Of a stretch of DNA of 64,000 bases, positions 12,308-26,300 are shown piece by piece; the stretch's first letter is position 1, and the number at the start of each line of letters is the position of its first letter. The translations under genes were made by a program, and so were the position numbers. The notes under the pieces are model-generated. The model saw only the letters and a program-made list of their open reading frames with translations, was not told the origin of the DNA and searched no databases. The DNA is from Sweltsa coloradensis (taxonomy: Eukaryota > Arthropoda > Insecta > Plecoptera > Chloroperlidae): positions 248,001 through 312,000 of the forward strand of contig JAMZAV010000099.1 in assembly GCA_024449915.1 (NCBI GenBank), written 5' to 3'.

Positions 12308-13834
12308 TGAGCGAGCGTCCCACTTGACTCTTATGGCTGAATTCTTTTTTTTTTCCTGTTACTGCTTCGGTACAGGTCGCACCGTTTCTCTGATCGACCT
12401 GAAATTTTGCACACATGTACATACCACCTATGCGGGTTGCTGTATAGTTTTTGAACAAAATCCGATCGTTGGTTATAAAAAATAAAAAATAAAAATAAAT
12501 AAATAAAAATGTTCCGATCGTTATGAAATTTTGCAGGGTCAATAAGTAGGGTACAACATTCTCTCCTATTTTACAAATTTTCAGCTAAATCGGTCAAGAC
12601 CTTAAAGACTTATTGGTATGTAACATTATGGGAATGTCGTACTCGGGTCGTGTGCACGTACCGGCAGGGACGACACTAGGATTCTTTGAGTGGGGGGGCC
12701 AAGGTAGGGCCGTGCATTTTCTAGGGGGGGCATGAGCGGATTACTTTATTTTTAATAGGGGGGGGGGGGGGCGGCGGGAGCATGAACAATTGAACAGTCT
12801 TAATTAGTGTCTCAATCATGGGTGGATCTATATTAATTTTTAGGTATTTGTCGGTATGTACAAATTCTTACCTTTATTGAACAATAAGCCCTAATCCTAA
12901 TTTTTTTGTGCTGCACTTCTCCAAATCTTTGAACCACGCAGTCCATGTCTATAACAAGGCCTAATACAGTGACTGTTGATTCTGGAGTCGACGGGTAGGG
13001 CCTACTCCCACGACAATCGCCATCACTACCAACACTACCACGGGCAAAACTTCTTTCACTTATTGCTCACGCGGTTCACTTTTTTGTTTTTTAAAGTAGC
13101 TTAATCGGAAATTTGAAAGTTCATTTATTTTGAATAAGTGCAGGATGCCGGATTGAGAACTACATATAGACGCACGTGCACTTCCATCCAACTCGCACAG
13201 AAACTAGTCTGAGCTTCCCTATCGGTATAAGGGGCAAGTCTTTCACCGGAATAATAATTTCTGGAAATAACATGATTCCCAGTAAGACATAGTTACGTTT
13301 CAAATGTTTAAATAATACAAGAATTGGTTTTGTATCACTGAGTTCGGAGATTTTTCCGCTTTGTCAAATGCCTGTCTCTAGTCTTGTAAGGGTAAAAGAT
13401 TACAACATAAATTCAACACAGACATGGGGAAGGTGAGACATAAAAAAATTGCGCTATCCTTGCAGGTGGGAAGGATGTGCAAGGTAAACTAATTCCTATA
13501 ATTATTCTGCTTCAATGAAAGAGGCTTGGAGGCTGAGTAAAGAGAGCGAGGGAAGTATCGAAAAAGTGCAATACTCTACCTGATAAGGATGAAGACCTAG
13601 GGCACATTATACTTACAATTACATGGGGAATTGGAATACTATCGATAGGCTACTGAATGTTGAGTTTTATTAAAAATAAGATAAAGTTAATGAAAATGCA
13701 TTGTGTCTTGGGGGGGCCACTAGGGGGCCGAGTTAAATTTGGGGGGGCCATGGCCCCCCCAGGCCCCCCCCTAGCGTCGTCCCTGCGTACCGGTGCTCGC
13801 TCAACAACGCGACGGGACTTTAGCGTTTTCCTAG
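12308..13834 (+). mobile_element. Helentron/Helitron-like element, copy 1 (split by a hAT)
   Basis: It starts TGAGCGAGCG; near the 3' end the inverse GCTCGCTCA occurs, followed by a hairpin AACGC-loop-GCGTT and the terminus TTTTCCTAG. A subterminal inverse of the 5' end, a 3' hairpin and a CTRR terminus are the pattern described for Helitrons and Helentrons. The interior (about 12320-12650) is nearly the same as 42300-42620. A 1.1-kb hAT (12665-13785) interrupts it; without the insert the element would be about 400 bp. No helicase frame is present, so it is nonautonomous. Confidence 0.5.
12665..13785. mobile_element. hAT element with perfect TSD, nested in a Helentron-like repeat
   Basis: The ends CAGGGACGACACTAGG and CCTAGCGTCGTCCCTG are inverted repeats. 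CGTACCGG flanks both sides (12657-12664 and 13786-13793). The copy of the host repeat at 42291 reads through CACGTACCGGTGCTCGCTC with a single CGTACCGG, so the uninterrupted site is visible in the same window. Poly-G tracts lie within both ends. No transposase remains. Confidence 0.85.
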
Positions 13835-16562
13835 TTAAAGTTAGAGACAAAGCAAGAGTGAACTTGTTAATAATATATTGGTTTATTTATTGATGCTAAT
13901 CAACAGTCAACACACAGATATCAATAGCCTAGGCCATTCAATGTTTTAATCAATAGATGAATGTTTTCATTATTATCAAATAATTTCTGCTGTCAACCCG
14001 GCACAACTACCAAAAACAGAAAACATAATTTTAAAGTAGGCCTAGTCCTATGTTTAAAAAAAATCTTGTAAGTTTTTTATCGTGTTTGGGCAAATTTAAT
14101 ACATTGGCACTAGGCTTACCTATTTAAAAAAAATAATTGAGTCAAGCTATGCTGCAGGCGGCAATGAATTTTTGCTGGACGGGCTGTCCGCGGTCCGTTC
14201 TGGGGAGAACACTACTAGCGTTTCCAACATTGTTACGTTTGAATACCCTATCCCAATGCAGCTACCTTCTTAGTTTGACCAAACTCTAAAAAACTAAAAA
14301 AAGCACAGCAGAAAGATGGGAACACCTCGTTAATGGCAAGCCCTGCTTTTCCATTACGTAGGTACGTATCCATGCCTTGTACTGTCTGAGACGGCCAGTA
14401 TGGCGAGACCGAGTTCACACACATAGGCCTACAGGTGCTCTCCTATGTAGGCCTAGTTACCATCTAGTATTTATTTTGATGGCACAGGCGACGTGCCAGG
14501 AACATTCTCACAAATTGGCCCGCCCTAATTTCCACCTATGATGACTATCTTCAGATTCAGACAGAAATGTAATTCCTGCCATCCCTTCTGTGCTCTATTA
14601 ATGCTGTATTTTCCCGAACCTGACTTTTTTCCTCTTATCGTCCCAAATTTTCCCATCTTAGTTTGTTTAGCTTAGGCTACCATTCTTGCCAAACTCTCAC
14701 AAATATTCTAAACTTCTTCATTTCTGTCCATCTCCTCCCTCTTGGTCCTCCTTTCTTATAAGATTCATTCTATGCCCCTTTATGCTCTTAGGCGCCGCCT
14801 CTAGTCTCGTTACCTCTCCGACTCTATGGTGGTCCCATACAGACAGCAGCAGCTCCATTGTATGGTTGTACCGGTACTCCATCAAAATCTTGTTGTCATC
14901 ATGATCCATAGCTGTTTCCTGCTTCTGGCAGGGTCAGCTTGGGTTTAGTAACTAAATTCTTCCACTTTTTTCTATCCCACAATTGTATCTCTACCACATT
15001 TTCCCATCTCTCTCCTCTCTCCTCTAAATTTCCTGCTATGAGTGGAGTAAAGTTTCTTAATTCACTAGGTATACTAATACATGGTAGGTAGCCTACAAGT
15101 ATGCACCTCTTTGTAAAGAGTGAGTGAATAGTTCCTAAGGCTAAACATGGTATAAAGTAATAATAAAATAATGTATATTTCATGTGAATCTAGTTTTAGG
15201 TATTAGTATGGTATACTAGTACGGTAGTATAGAGTAATCTACAATGTAATTTAGGATGAATTATTATAGTATAATATGGTAGCATATGGTGTAGTAGAAT
15301 AATGATATGATATAATAATTATGAATAGGTAGGCCTATGAGTATTGAATGTACAAGATACGGGTAGGGTCTATAGGCCTAGTACGAATCAATGGGACAGT
15401 TGGTAGTGAAGGGCTTGGGGTTAATCTATAAGGAGTTCACTTAGCGAGTAAAATGATCTTTCTTCTAGGAATGCTTCCTTCCATCTCTTCCTTGGCCTCC
15501 CCCATCTTCTTTCTTTTTAAATCCTTTTTTCATACATTCTCTTGGGCATCCTACACATTATGTTCATAGGCCTACCATCTCATCCTGTTACTCAACTTCT
15601 CTACACTGTTCCTTCTTGTCATGCCCACTGTGCTCCTTCATCTTCTTCATTTGCACCTCATCTTATCTCTGCTGCCCGCATCTGACAATCTTGAGCTCCC
15701 ATAGTCCAAAATCTTGTACTGAATTTAAACCCGGTAAATAATAATAATCAATATTTAGCTAGAAAGAAAGCTATCTTCCACAAAGAACTTATGTACGACA
15801 AACATAAAATATACACACATACCTACATAGCCTACACAGGCCAACAATAAAATACAAATATTTTGGCCCTTAAGTGGGTGATGTGCTCTCTCTATGCCAT
15901 CTCAAAAAGGTATTGGTACAATGTGCGCCTGTGACTGCATATCATCACAAAATTGAGCACTCTGTATGACGCCGACGGTTATTCTCCTCCAATTGTTTGG
16001 TACACATCCATCTCTCAGTAATGCCGTGATTTCCCTCAAGTTCGAATGTGGGGTTCGGTTTTCTCAAATTTCTCAAATTAACCGTAGTAGCCTTGGTAGG
16101 TATAATTGGTTTGAGGTTTCAGATAAGAATGCCCCGGCCGAGGGATCACAGTGCCAGATGAAATATCTATCCCACTGCCATTGTATAGATAGTGTGGTTT
16201 GTTTTCTTGTTTTTTTATGTAGGTATTTAAATTGTGTATTTTAACAAACTGTAAATAATCAATTTGAACTTAATTCTGGTTGAGAACTTCAAATACTATT
16301 CTCATATCCTTGGGACAATGCATAAGATTGAACAACTTGGAACGACTCGGAATTACAATATGTTCATCTTGGGAATATTTATGATTTTAATTCCCTACAA
16401 TAAAGCCATAAAGTATGTTGTTAGTGATCCCTGAAAGGCTAAACCTACCCTACAAACACAAAATAAAATACGGCTGCAGATATATTCAATACTTGGAGTC
16501 ATGTAACGGTTACAAACCTAGGCCCAACCTATATCTAACTAGTGTTTTTATTTTGTTTTCAG
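13835..16562. other. Upstream or intron-1 sequence, no gene recognised
   Basis: A+T-rich, with pyrimidine-rich stretches (14690-14780, 15470-15700) and scattered AGGCCTA words. The short open frames have no domains. It ends in the pyrimidine tract TTTTATTTTGTTTTCAG used as acceptor at 16561-16562. Confidence 0.5.
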
Positions 16563-16765
16563 ATAGTGATTTGCAACATAAAGAATATTGGACAAAATTC
16601 ACACTTCTGTACATTGAAAAGTGTACCCCTACCATAGTCATGTTTGCAAAATACTTCCATTGCGTGAAGATGCTCATTGAATTTGCGTAACAACCTCAGC
16701 ATCCATTTGGTGTTGATTTGAGAGAAAGAATGCTGGCACAACTATAGGCTAATCACCATTCAGAA
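16563..16765 (+). promoter_or_regulatory. TUT4: TUT4/7 5' UTR segment with two short upstream reading frames
   Basis: A strong acceptor (TTTTGTTTTCAG) at 16562 opens this segment, which runs into the start codon at 16766. It contains a 16-codon upstream frame (16640-16690) and a 5-codon one (16730-16747). The latter ends with TAG at 16745, in frame with the main start, so translation of the main protein cannot begin upstream in this exon. The start context GAAATGG has G at -3 and +4, which is favourable. Upstream frames often lower translation of the main frame. Confidence 0.55.
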
Positions 16766-17323
16766 ATGGCTCAGTCTTGGACCCCCGGCAGTGAGGCCAA
16801 ACTGACCAGAGGTGTACTGCCGACGGGAAATCCAACTCCTATGGATACAGATGCAAATATGAACCGCAAACTTAAGAGTCTAGATGCCGTCTCAACGGAA
16901 CTGATGGCTGGAAACAAACCCGCGAGGAAAAAAAATCCTCGACCAAAAAGACAACGAAGAGACAAAAAGACGAATGTGAACGAGGTTTCTGATGGTTTGA
17001 ATTTGTTGACGGTACAGGCACCATCTCAAGGTCTACCAGGCCCTGTTTTAAGTGGCATGTACACAAACCAGCGACTTGCCTCTTTGGCACTCAGGCCACC
17101 GGTGGTGGGACCAGTTGCAGTGCAATACGGACTATGCCCGGGACCCACTATGAGTACACTTATGAAATTCCATTTGAATCAAAACATGATCGAAAAACTC
17201 AAGAAAAGAAGTCAAAAGCATCCTCTGGCAGAATTCATGTGTAAGCTCTGCTTATATTATTGTGACAATGAAGCAGTGGTGGAAAAACACATTTCTGATA
17301 AGAGGCACAGGGAAGCACTGATG
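16766..17323 (+). CDS. TUT4: TUT4/7 coding exon 1 (N-terminus, C2H2 finger)
   Basis: Encodes residues 1-186. A Lys/Arg-rich stretch near residues 50-70 is followed by a Pro/Gly-rich region. The exon ends with a C-x2-C-x12-H-x5-H finger (C159 to H181) of the type found ahead of the first nucleotidyltransferase domain in TUT4/TUT7. The donor is ATG|GTAAGC in phase 0; continued reading into the intron stops at 17341. Confidence 0.88.
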
Positions 17324-20300
17324 GTAAGCCTCTTAAGTTAAGTTGAAGCTCTCTTTCTATTCTACTCGTGTTACCCGAATCTATTCTTCTAAGGATTTGA
17401 ATCTTTCGTGGCATGTGATTTTGTTAAATTAAACAACACTGCATATTTATGTGAATGAAATCGTCGGGATCACGGAAACTACCCAACAGTTCAAATTTGT
17501 GACTAGAAAATTGAACTTTTGGGTAGTTTCCATGGCTACGGCTATTCATTTTGACATATAAATATTAATTATGCAACATCCTTAATAGCCTACAACATTT
17601 GGCTTCGTTTGGCCTCATACCTATAATTTATTTCATTTTTGTAGTAATGTGTTTCTTCTTACACATTAGACAAAACACTACTACTTTGTAAGTAGGTAGT
17701 ATTTCTTGAAGGTTAGTCTAGCTATACAAAATGATTGTTTAGACTGACTGAATTCGAGTTACCCAAATCCGAAGGAGTCTGAATTTAGACTAAAACTCTA
17801 CTTCGTAATTGTTGAAGGTTATTCTTTACAAAATATAATAATGCATTTGGAGTTGGACATTGACGGATTCGAGTTACCCAATTGCAAAAAGGTCTTCAAC
17901 CGAATCCAATATATTTTATTACCCTATGTTTACCCTTGTAATAAGTAATAACTTCTAGCTAGCTAGGTCTACATTATATTAGGTATTAAAGGCATTGTCC
18001 AAGAAAAGATTGAAGCAAGTATGTTTTACTTTTAGTACATTACAATTCAGAGTGTTAAAGGCAAGAATGCAATGTGTAAAACATACAATTTGAAGGTAGG
18101 TAGTGTGGCTCATTCAAACCAGTGGGAAATAGTTGTGACATATGACGTAGGTTGCTGTCTACGATTGTCGCTCCTGCTACGATTCAGTGTACAGCCATAT
18201 GACCTCATCACAATCCTTCTGATCAGTTTTAGCATTTCATTTTGGAAATGCAGGCTAAGCTAACGTTGTGACCAGTACAAAACTTTAATAGGCCTAATTT
18301 CATTTAATTTGAATTGGGACTTTACAAGGTTCAAATTTTCTACTAGACACTACTAGTAATTTTATGTTACAATTTTCTTGTGCAAGGTTTTGATACCAAT
18401 TGGCAATGTGTTTCTTCTAGGGCTGAGCGAGTACTCGAATAGTCGAGTTCACGGCGACGGCGAGTTTGAACAAATTCGAGTTTCATTTATTTTGAACTTG
18501 AATATTCAAGTGTCGGTAAAAACAGCATTTTCATTTACCGACCCGTCAAAAGTTATGTTTTTCCTCCGTTAGATAGCAGCACATGCGGCAAAGCTCGTGA
18601 TACACGATAGTCGAACTCCTTCTGACGTGAAGCTCGTTATGATTGGCCGGCTGAACTTTGCGAGATCCAATTGGAGCTAGTCATACGTCACATGCGAGCG
18701 TTGATTGGCTGTCAGTTTTGAAATCATTCACGTCTACCGTGTATCACCCACCGCCGTCTGGATGTATGTAAGATACAAATAAGCTGCTTGTCACATCTCA
18801 ACAAAATTTAGTCATGATTTTGAAAACTTCCAACACCATCCATGATGCAAATCTGGAACTAAATCTGTGAAACTTCCTTCACCTACTTTAGTTTGTTGTC
18901 ATAATGCATGAAAGTAAACAGTTGCTCAATACAAAACGTTCCAACTAAATTAAAATATCATTATCATCTTTATTATTCATTAATTAAAAGCCCTCAAGGC
19001 CCAAATAATAAACCTGAATAAATCTACTTCCGCCTAGAGACGCTCTCTACTTCCGCCCCCTTAACTAACCCTATCTAGTGGAAAACTGACAAAGCTCTAC
19101 CTTTTGCATGCAGTTTGCATGTCAATTATTTAACATGGGGAAATCGGAGATGTGACAAGCAACTAATTTGTATCTTACATATATCCAGATTCCAGACGGC
19201 GGTGGTATCACCACTTTTGTGTCCGAGATGTATGTTGTTGAAAACAAAAATGTTCACGAGGCGAGAGCAGAGAAGCCAGATGATTTGTAAAAATATGCGG
19301 CGGACTAGGCTTAGGCGTAATTTCTTCTCTAAAGCATAGGCCTAGCATAAAATACAATTTCAAAATATTCATGACATGGAACACTTGTCACAATGCAGGT
19401 AAACATTCAAACAACACATGGCATGACAGTACCAGTGACAACAGGTAGTAGGCCTAGCCTAGTTGCCAGGATTTATTCTAGACAAGATTAGGCCTAGTAT
19501 ATTTTACCGATCTTAGGCCCTAGCTAGGCTTACAAACTCACATTGCCATACCAAAATGCACCCAGCACTAGACCTAGGCCTAGCCTATGGCACCCTCCAA
19601 AACCAAGGTTAGTTGTAGGCCAAGGCCTAGGCTCTAGGTCTCCATAACCAAAAATATTTGACCCAGGAGATAGGCCTAGGCTTTAAAACTGAAGAATTTG
19701 TTTGATAGGCCTAGTAGAAAGTCTGTAATGGAGAATACATATTCTCAATTTGGAAATTAACTCGATTTGAACTCGGTTCGAACTCGAATACTCGAACATT
19801 TTACTAAACTCGAACTCGACTCGAATTAAAATTCTCCGTTCGCACAGCCCTAGTTTCTTCATATTATAAGGCATCTATTTCTACTAAACTGACTATGGAC
19901 TATAATTTAAAAATGCGGTACCTAGCAAGATGTAGGCCTAGGGGTGAGGGGGCACATGTAAACAAGCCAAATAAAAAGCATTTGAATGCTTTAAAAAATC
20001 TGCCAAAAATCTGAAGTGTTGGTACTGCATCTCCAAGTTGCCTTGTAAGTTTCAGGTGATTCTAATGACTACTCTGCAGCATCCACCATTTTGTAGTTTT
20101 GGGTTCATCATGTAAATTTCAACTAATGCTTTATTATTAATATTATATTATCTATAATAATCAAACATTCAGGTTGAAACTTTATAAAATAAGTTCATTC
20201 ACTATCTAGCTACATTATGCACAACTTGATAAATCAATAAAAAATAAAATAATCAGACATGGCAAATATCAATAATAATTTTCATCATCATTTGGCATAG

Positions 20301-23300
20301 CTGTTGCCACGTCCAACTCTACGTTTTAAATAAATAAAAACGGGAGAACCAAAAGCTGTTGTGCAGGTACTACCGTACTAGGTACAGTGCTGTACTTGTG
20401 ATGTTATATCAATAATAACTTAATGTATGTGTTATTGTGGCTGTATCTGTCTTCAAATCTTAACCATTTCTCGTTCTCTGTTCTTTAGGACCACATCAAT
20501 TTGTGCACGATTAAGTACCTGCCAGAGTCAGTTCCTGCCCAACTTGAGTACCTTAGTCTTCTGGTAGAAAGTCGAGCCAAACAATGTGGAATGACATATG
20601 GAGACAGAACACAGCGACAAGAAATCGTTGACCACATTAATAATGCTGTCAAAAAGAAGTTATCTGGATGCCATGTTCGGCTGTATGGCTCTTCCCTGAA
20701 TTGTTTGGGCTCCAAGAAGTCTGACGTAAACATAGACTTTGTTGTTCCCATTGACCAATCACCATCAAAACTTCTGTTGGCATTGAAAGATTTACTTGCT
20801 GTCGATGGTCGGTTTGAAAACGTGGAATGTGACTTGAATGCTGATTTACCTGGTATTCATTTCAAGGACAAGACTTCCCGGTTGAATTGTATGATCTGTT
20901 TGAACAACAAGAATGCTTACGAGATCTCCAAGCTTCTAGCTCATTATGAATCCATAGACAAAAGAGTTAAAACTCTTGCGTCAGTCTTTCGATCCTGGGC
21001 TTCGGTAAGGCAATTTCGGGGACAAAATTGAAAATTGTATATTTTAGTTACCATGTTTATACTCTTGTTGTGAAGGTGTGTTCATAGCCTTGGTTTCCGT
21101 TCCAGTGATTTTTTTCTCCAGGCGATAATAATTATTCTTCAAAATTATATTACAGAAATAATCCTTCATTGATGTCTTGTTATAATCTACGGTTAATATA
21201 ATTTGTTTGTATCTTGTGTAAGATGTACCCATAGTAAACAAAGTGTTGTACGGGTCTGTGAAGGGTTAGGTTAGAGAATATGTCATTCTAGTTGGCATTC
21301 CAACAGTTACTATGACTAATAGGCCTACCTCTTTTCATTCATCAAACACTGATTTTTCAGTTATTATATGGTAAACGTTTACACCTCTTAAAACATGCAG
21401 GGCCACACATCTTATCCCGAGAAATTACACTGATGTTAAACATGTTCCTTTTTATTTTCTAATAGAATTGTTTTCTTGAATTAAAAATGTTAATGGGAGT
21501 AGGACCCACATAGTCCCTAATGTGGGCCTATTTGATCAACAACGTTGCAGGGAAAAAATACATAAGTAGTACCTCCAAGAGGAATTATCGGGATGAATTT
21601 ATCTGAAGTGTCATGCAGACTCGTTACTTTTCCTTTTTCTAAAAAAATCCACACTAGAATTTTTGATAGATTAACTGTGAAATGTACCGAGTTGAGGGGT
21701 TAATCCGGATGCACCCGGGTACCGTTCAAACCTAAAGTTGCGGGTGCACTGCAGGCGGGTATTGCTGGTTTGGAAGGTTGTGATCGACTAGTCCTCCAGC
21801 CTACCGAGTTGCCAGTACAATTACACCAGCCTTGACCCCACTTGCTGTGCGGCCGCGACTGAAAGACCCACTGCTCGGTATCGCTTCTATCTTCCCTTAC
21901 TACAAGGATGTTACTCCAGTAAGCAGCTATTTTCACTACCTAGCCTAATCACCATCTGTAACCTTCGTACTGTTGAATAGAATTGTGGACTTAACGACTA
22001 GATTGACGGATGCCAGCCAGTTAACTATTTTACTACGGTACCTACAATCAGATAGGCATGTCTACGTTTACTTTGTGGGCTTTGACGCCGCCATAAAGCT
22101 TTTGTTTGTCAACATTTCATTTTCATTTGGACACTGCTTGAAGGGCTTAGGAACACAGTGTTAACCTGCATATTAAATGTGTAGTGGTTAAATTGCAGAC
22201 ATATTACTGGCAATAGTTTTGAAACCATCAGAACTTTGTACCATAAGAGCGCTACTGTGATCTATTATAATATGCCATATTGATGCTTCATTACTAACTA
22301 TGGCCTAACATAACCTGAAATATCACCAACTGCATTTTACTTTCATTGCAGACATTAAGGTTATTTTCTTTTATTTAGTGTTCAGCTCTGGAGGTGTTGT
22401 TGTAATATAGGCCTATTTGTTAGTCTGAAATTGTAATGTAATTCATAATTTAGAATGTCATGACTTGTATTAAAGATGACGTACTACAGTACGCTCTAGT
22501 CATGCCAGCTGGATGTGCATGGGCCCAGTTTTTTTTACATTGTCAAATGTCCATTTGAAAATTGTTCGATTGCAAAATCCAGTGATATTCCACACACATT
22601 TTGGAGCACTGTTTTCTCCAATTTTCACCCCCAAGCTCTGCCACTTTTGGAGGTAATTTACAAATATTAGCATGGTTTTTTGGAGAACATTTCAACACTT
22701 CAAATACTGTATTTATGCAAATATAGGCCTCTCGTATATTTTAAAATTTCAAGTTCAAAATGGGGTGCGGCCTTTATACGAAGCCATTTCTCAATTGTGT
22801 TTATAGCAAGCTATTTTAAGTTTTAGTTGTGAATATATGGGTGAGGCCATTACGCGCCTACGCGACCTATGATCGAGTAAATACAATTGTCTCTGACACA
22901 AGCTTGGAAAATAAATACCAACAAAAACTCTTTGTTAGCCTACGTACGATTAGTTACTAAAATACTCTGGTATTTATGCAAACCACAGGGGTTGTGGGGA
23001 CAATTGTTAATAGCTTCAAAGTGTTCCAGAATAAACCCCACTCTCATCCAACAGTCTTTTGTTATAAAGAGTTTTTATCCACCAATTGACTTGCTTGAAA
23101 GGGAACAGCACCAGTTTCTATGTACTTCTACTATTGTGATTGTTGTTTTGTTATCAGATTTGCTGTGTGGATCAGGTAGATCTTGGAGCATGGCCTACTT
23201 ATGCGTATGATATTCTGCTGGTATTCTACCTGCAACAGTTAGAAGTTCCAGTCTTGCCTGTGCTCCATGAAATGATTGAGAACCCAAATCCCAATAATCC

Positions 23301-26300
23301 AGACACATATCAAGGTGAGTTTCTCAACTGGAGCTAAGTATCAATTATTGTTGATTGATATTGAACTATTCATTTTGGTTTCAGTTTTAATGAAGCACTA
23401 AATACTTATGGCCTGTTTTATTACCACTTCTATTTCATATTCAATGAATGCCTACTGATTACACTTACACAAGAATGGTTTCAAATGTCAAATCAATAAT
23501 TTGGCACAGTATATTATTATATTTGTTTGGTCTTGTGTTTGGCTCATTGATCGTGTAGTTAGCATCTCTTCTTCCAATGCAGAAGGTTCAGGGTTCAATT
23601 CCCGCTAAAGTCAGAATATTTTTAACTTCTGATTTGGACTTAGGTCCATCAGTTCTTGGCTTAGGAATTTGTAAACGGTGACTATGGAGTCGTCCTAGCA
23701 ACGAGGCACATAATAAATTCAAAGTTGTTCTGAATTGGCCTTGTTGATTCTGGCGTTGATCCGCGGGTGTTCGCAATGTCCATATCACTGATTGCTATAT
23801 TTTCTATTAAAATTTATCGATCTTTGGTTGGTTATTGCTCACTTGTCGATTGCGTCGGGGCCTACATGGTTTACTTGGTCGCTTTGGTTTAATGTTCCCC
23901 ACTGAAAATCAGTTATATGACTGAGTTGGTAGACTCTTAATACTAATGTATTTATTTATTTAGTTATTTATTGATCAATTGTATTATAATTTGGCACATT
24001 ATCTTTTTTACATAATTGTTATAGACATCAACATTGATTATGCAAGTAATAGAATATTTAAATATTGGTAATAAGTAGGGTTGCCGTCGATAATCGAAAT
24101 ATCGATCGATTATCAATATCAGTAATATGATATGATAATCGATTCAAGTAGTATTTTGATTTGATATAATATGATTATCGGTTTAAATAGTGACATCGAT
24201 GTTTTTGCGGTTTACCATGCTTAATAATGCAGCGCTGTCGTATGAACGCGCCGATTGGTTGGCCAAGTAGCCAATAGCTGCTCAAGTATGATGACACGCC
24301 CACCGCCGCCAGTGCGCATGATCACGATGTATTCAGTACGGCTCGACTTGTTGTGGCGTGAACTTGCGTTGTAGCGTCAGTCTGAGAAATTATATTGAAT
24401 TCGTGATGTTTCTTCCATCCCAAAGAGAACCTTTACCATTACTTGTGACGCCGCCTAACAAGATGAGTCAAGTGTGGCATTTTTTTTTTATTCAAAGAAC
24501 GACGACGAGGGGGTCTGGAGGAGATGAGGCTGAGTTGGAATGTCGAGGAGATCTCGCTCGCTAGATGCGCCGGCGCGTACTGTCGAAACATGTAAAAAGT
24601 GACCCCCATGCAACAAGACGTTGTGTTAAAATAAAGGCTGTGTAATTGAAATTTAGCCTTCAATTTTATTTTTAAACTTTCTAATCCTAAATGATCTCTT
24701 GTATTAAATTTTGCATTTTTCCAACTTCCTAGGCTCAATTTGAAATTTGATATGATAATCGATTTGGGTCTATGATATCGATATATTTTGATATGAATAT
24801 CGATTCCATGCCTCCGATTATCGATCACGATTTTCACATCGAACGGCAACCCTAGTAATAAGTCATCTCTTTGAAAGAAAGATATTACTGATGTTTTGGT
24901 TTCATCACTAATTTCACAAGATCTTTTTGTTCTGCAAAGAATATTACCAAGTTCTGGATTTAGGTCCATGACAAGTTTGGCAGCAATAGCCAATTTCTTT
25001 GATGGGCTCTTTGGCAGAACACGACTCGCCCGTGCCATGGCTTTGCCGAAGGATTGAGGACATTACGATCCTCTAGTGGAGGTCTCAATAGCTTCTAAGG
25101 ATGGTGTACTAGTGTTATTCATTTTCTCTTTCTCCTCACATTTCCTTTGCCATTCAGCACCTTGCATCCTCTTCTTTTAAAGTCAATCCAGTGAAATATG
25201 CATGAAATGTCATTTAGCTGGAATTCATAATATGGACTCTTCAAAGTGTGCTTTTTGATAATACAACTCGCAGAACGGGGTTACCGACTTACTTTTTTAT
25301 AGAAATTTTGATTTAAAAATCACGTAATTTGTTTCTTTTAACATTGCAGGGATACAAAAATCTACACTTTCCGACATTAAACACACTACAGAAGACTGAC
25401 TTTATATGTCTTATGACTAAATTATATATCACATTGAAGGTAATTAAATACTGAAAATTAATTGCGTTAAGGCTATTCGACCGCGTTTTTGTATTTACCA
25501 AAATATACTACCAAGTCAAAATATAGGGAATGGCTTTGAAACCTGGCTATTTTAGAAAATCAAAAATATGTTTTTCAAATTTTTTCTGATCCGGTACACG
25601 GCCAAAATAGCCACCTCAAAATAATTTCCAACTTCAATTTGCCAAGGCAAACCATTCAACGTAGGGTGTTGGGTTTTTGTGACATTAATTTTCAACTGTT
25701 TTTCTATAGACTGACTGAGAGAAAAAAGATTTTTTCTAATAATTGTCTTTCCTGCCAATTTTTTTGTTTGGGAGTATTTTTTACCGATTTGTACCGCCAA
25801 ACAAAAAAATTCGCAGGAAAGACAATTATTGAAAATAAAAAAAATTTCTCTCAGTCAGCCTATAGAATACCAGTTGAAAATTAATGTCACAAAATCACAA
25901 CACCCTACGTTGAATGGTGTGCCTTGGCAAATTGAAGTTTGAAATTATTTTGAGATGGCTATATTGGCCGTGTACCGGGTCATAAAAAATTAAAAAAAAT
26001 ATTTTTGATTTTCTAAAATAGCCAGGTTTCAAAGCCATTAACTATGTTTTGACTTGGTAGCATATTTTAGAAAATAGAAAAACGCGGTCGAATAGCCTTA
26101 ACAAAACGGTTGTTACCGAACTACTTTTTAGATATTATTACTGCTGAAATTTCAAAAATAATCTTGGGGGACGAGAGCGCCGGTGGAAGCGCGGCAACAC
26201 TGCGTGACATTGGGCCACTGCCACGCGCGATTGACCAATGGCAATAATGGGAGTGAGTTTTTAAACGTGGATTTGGCGACGGTACCAAACTGTGGTCTGG

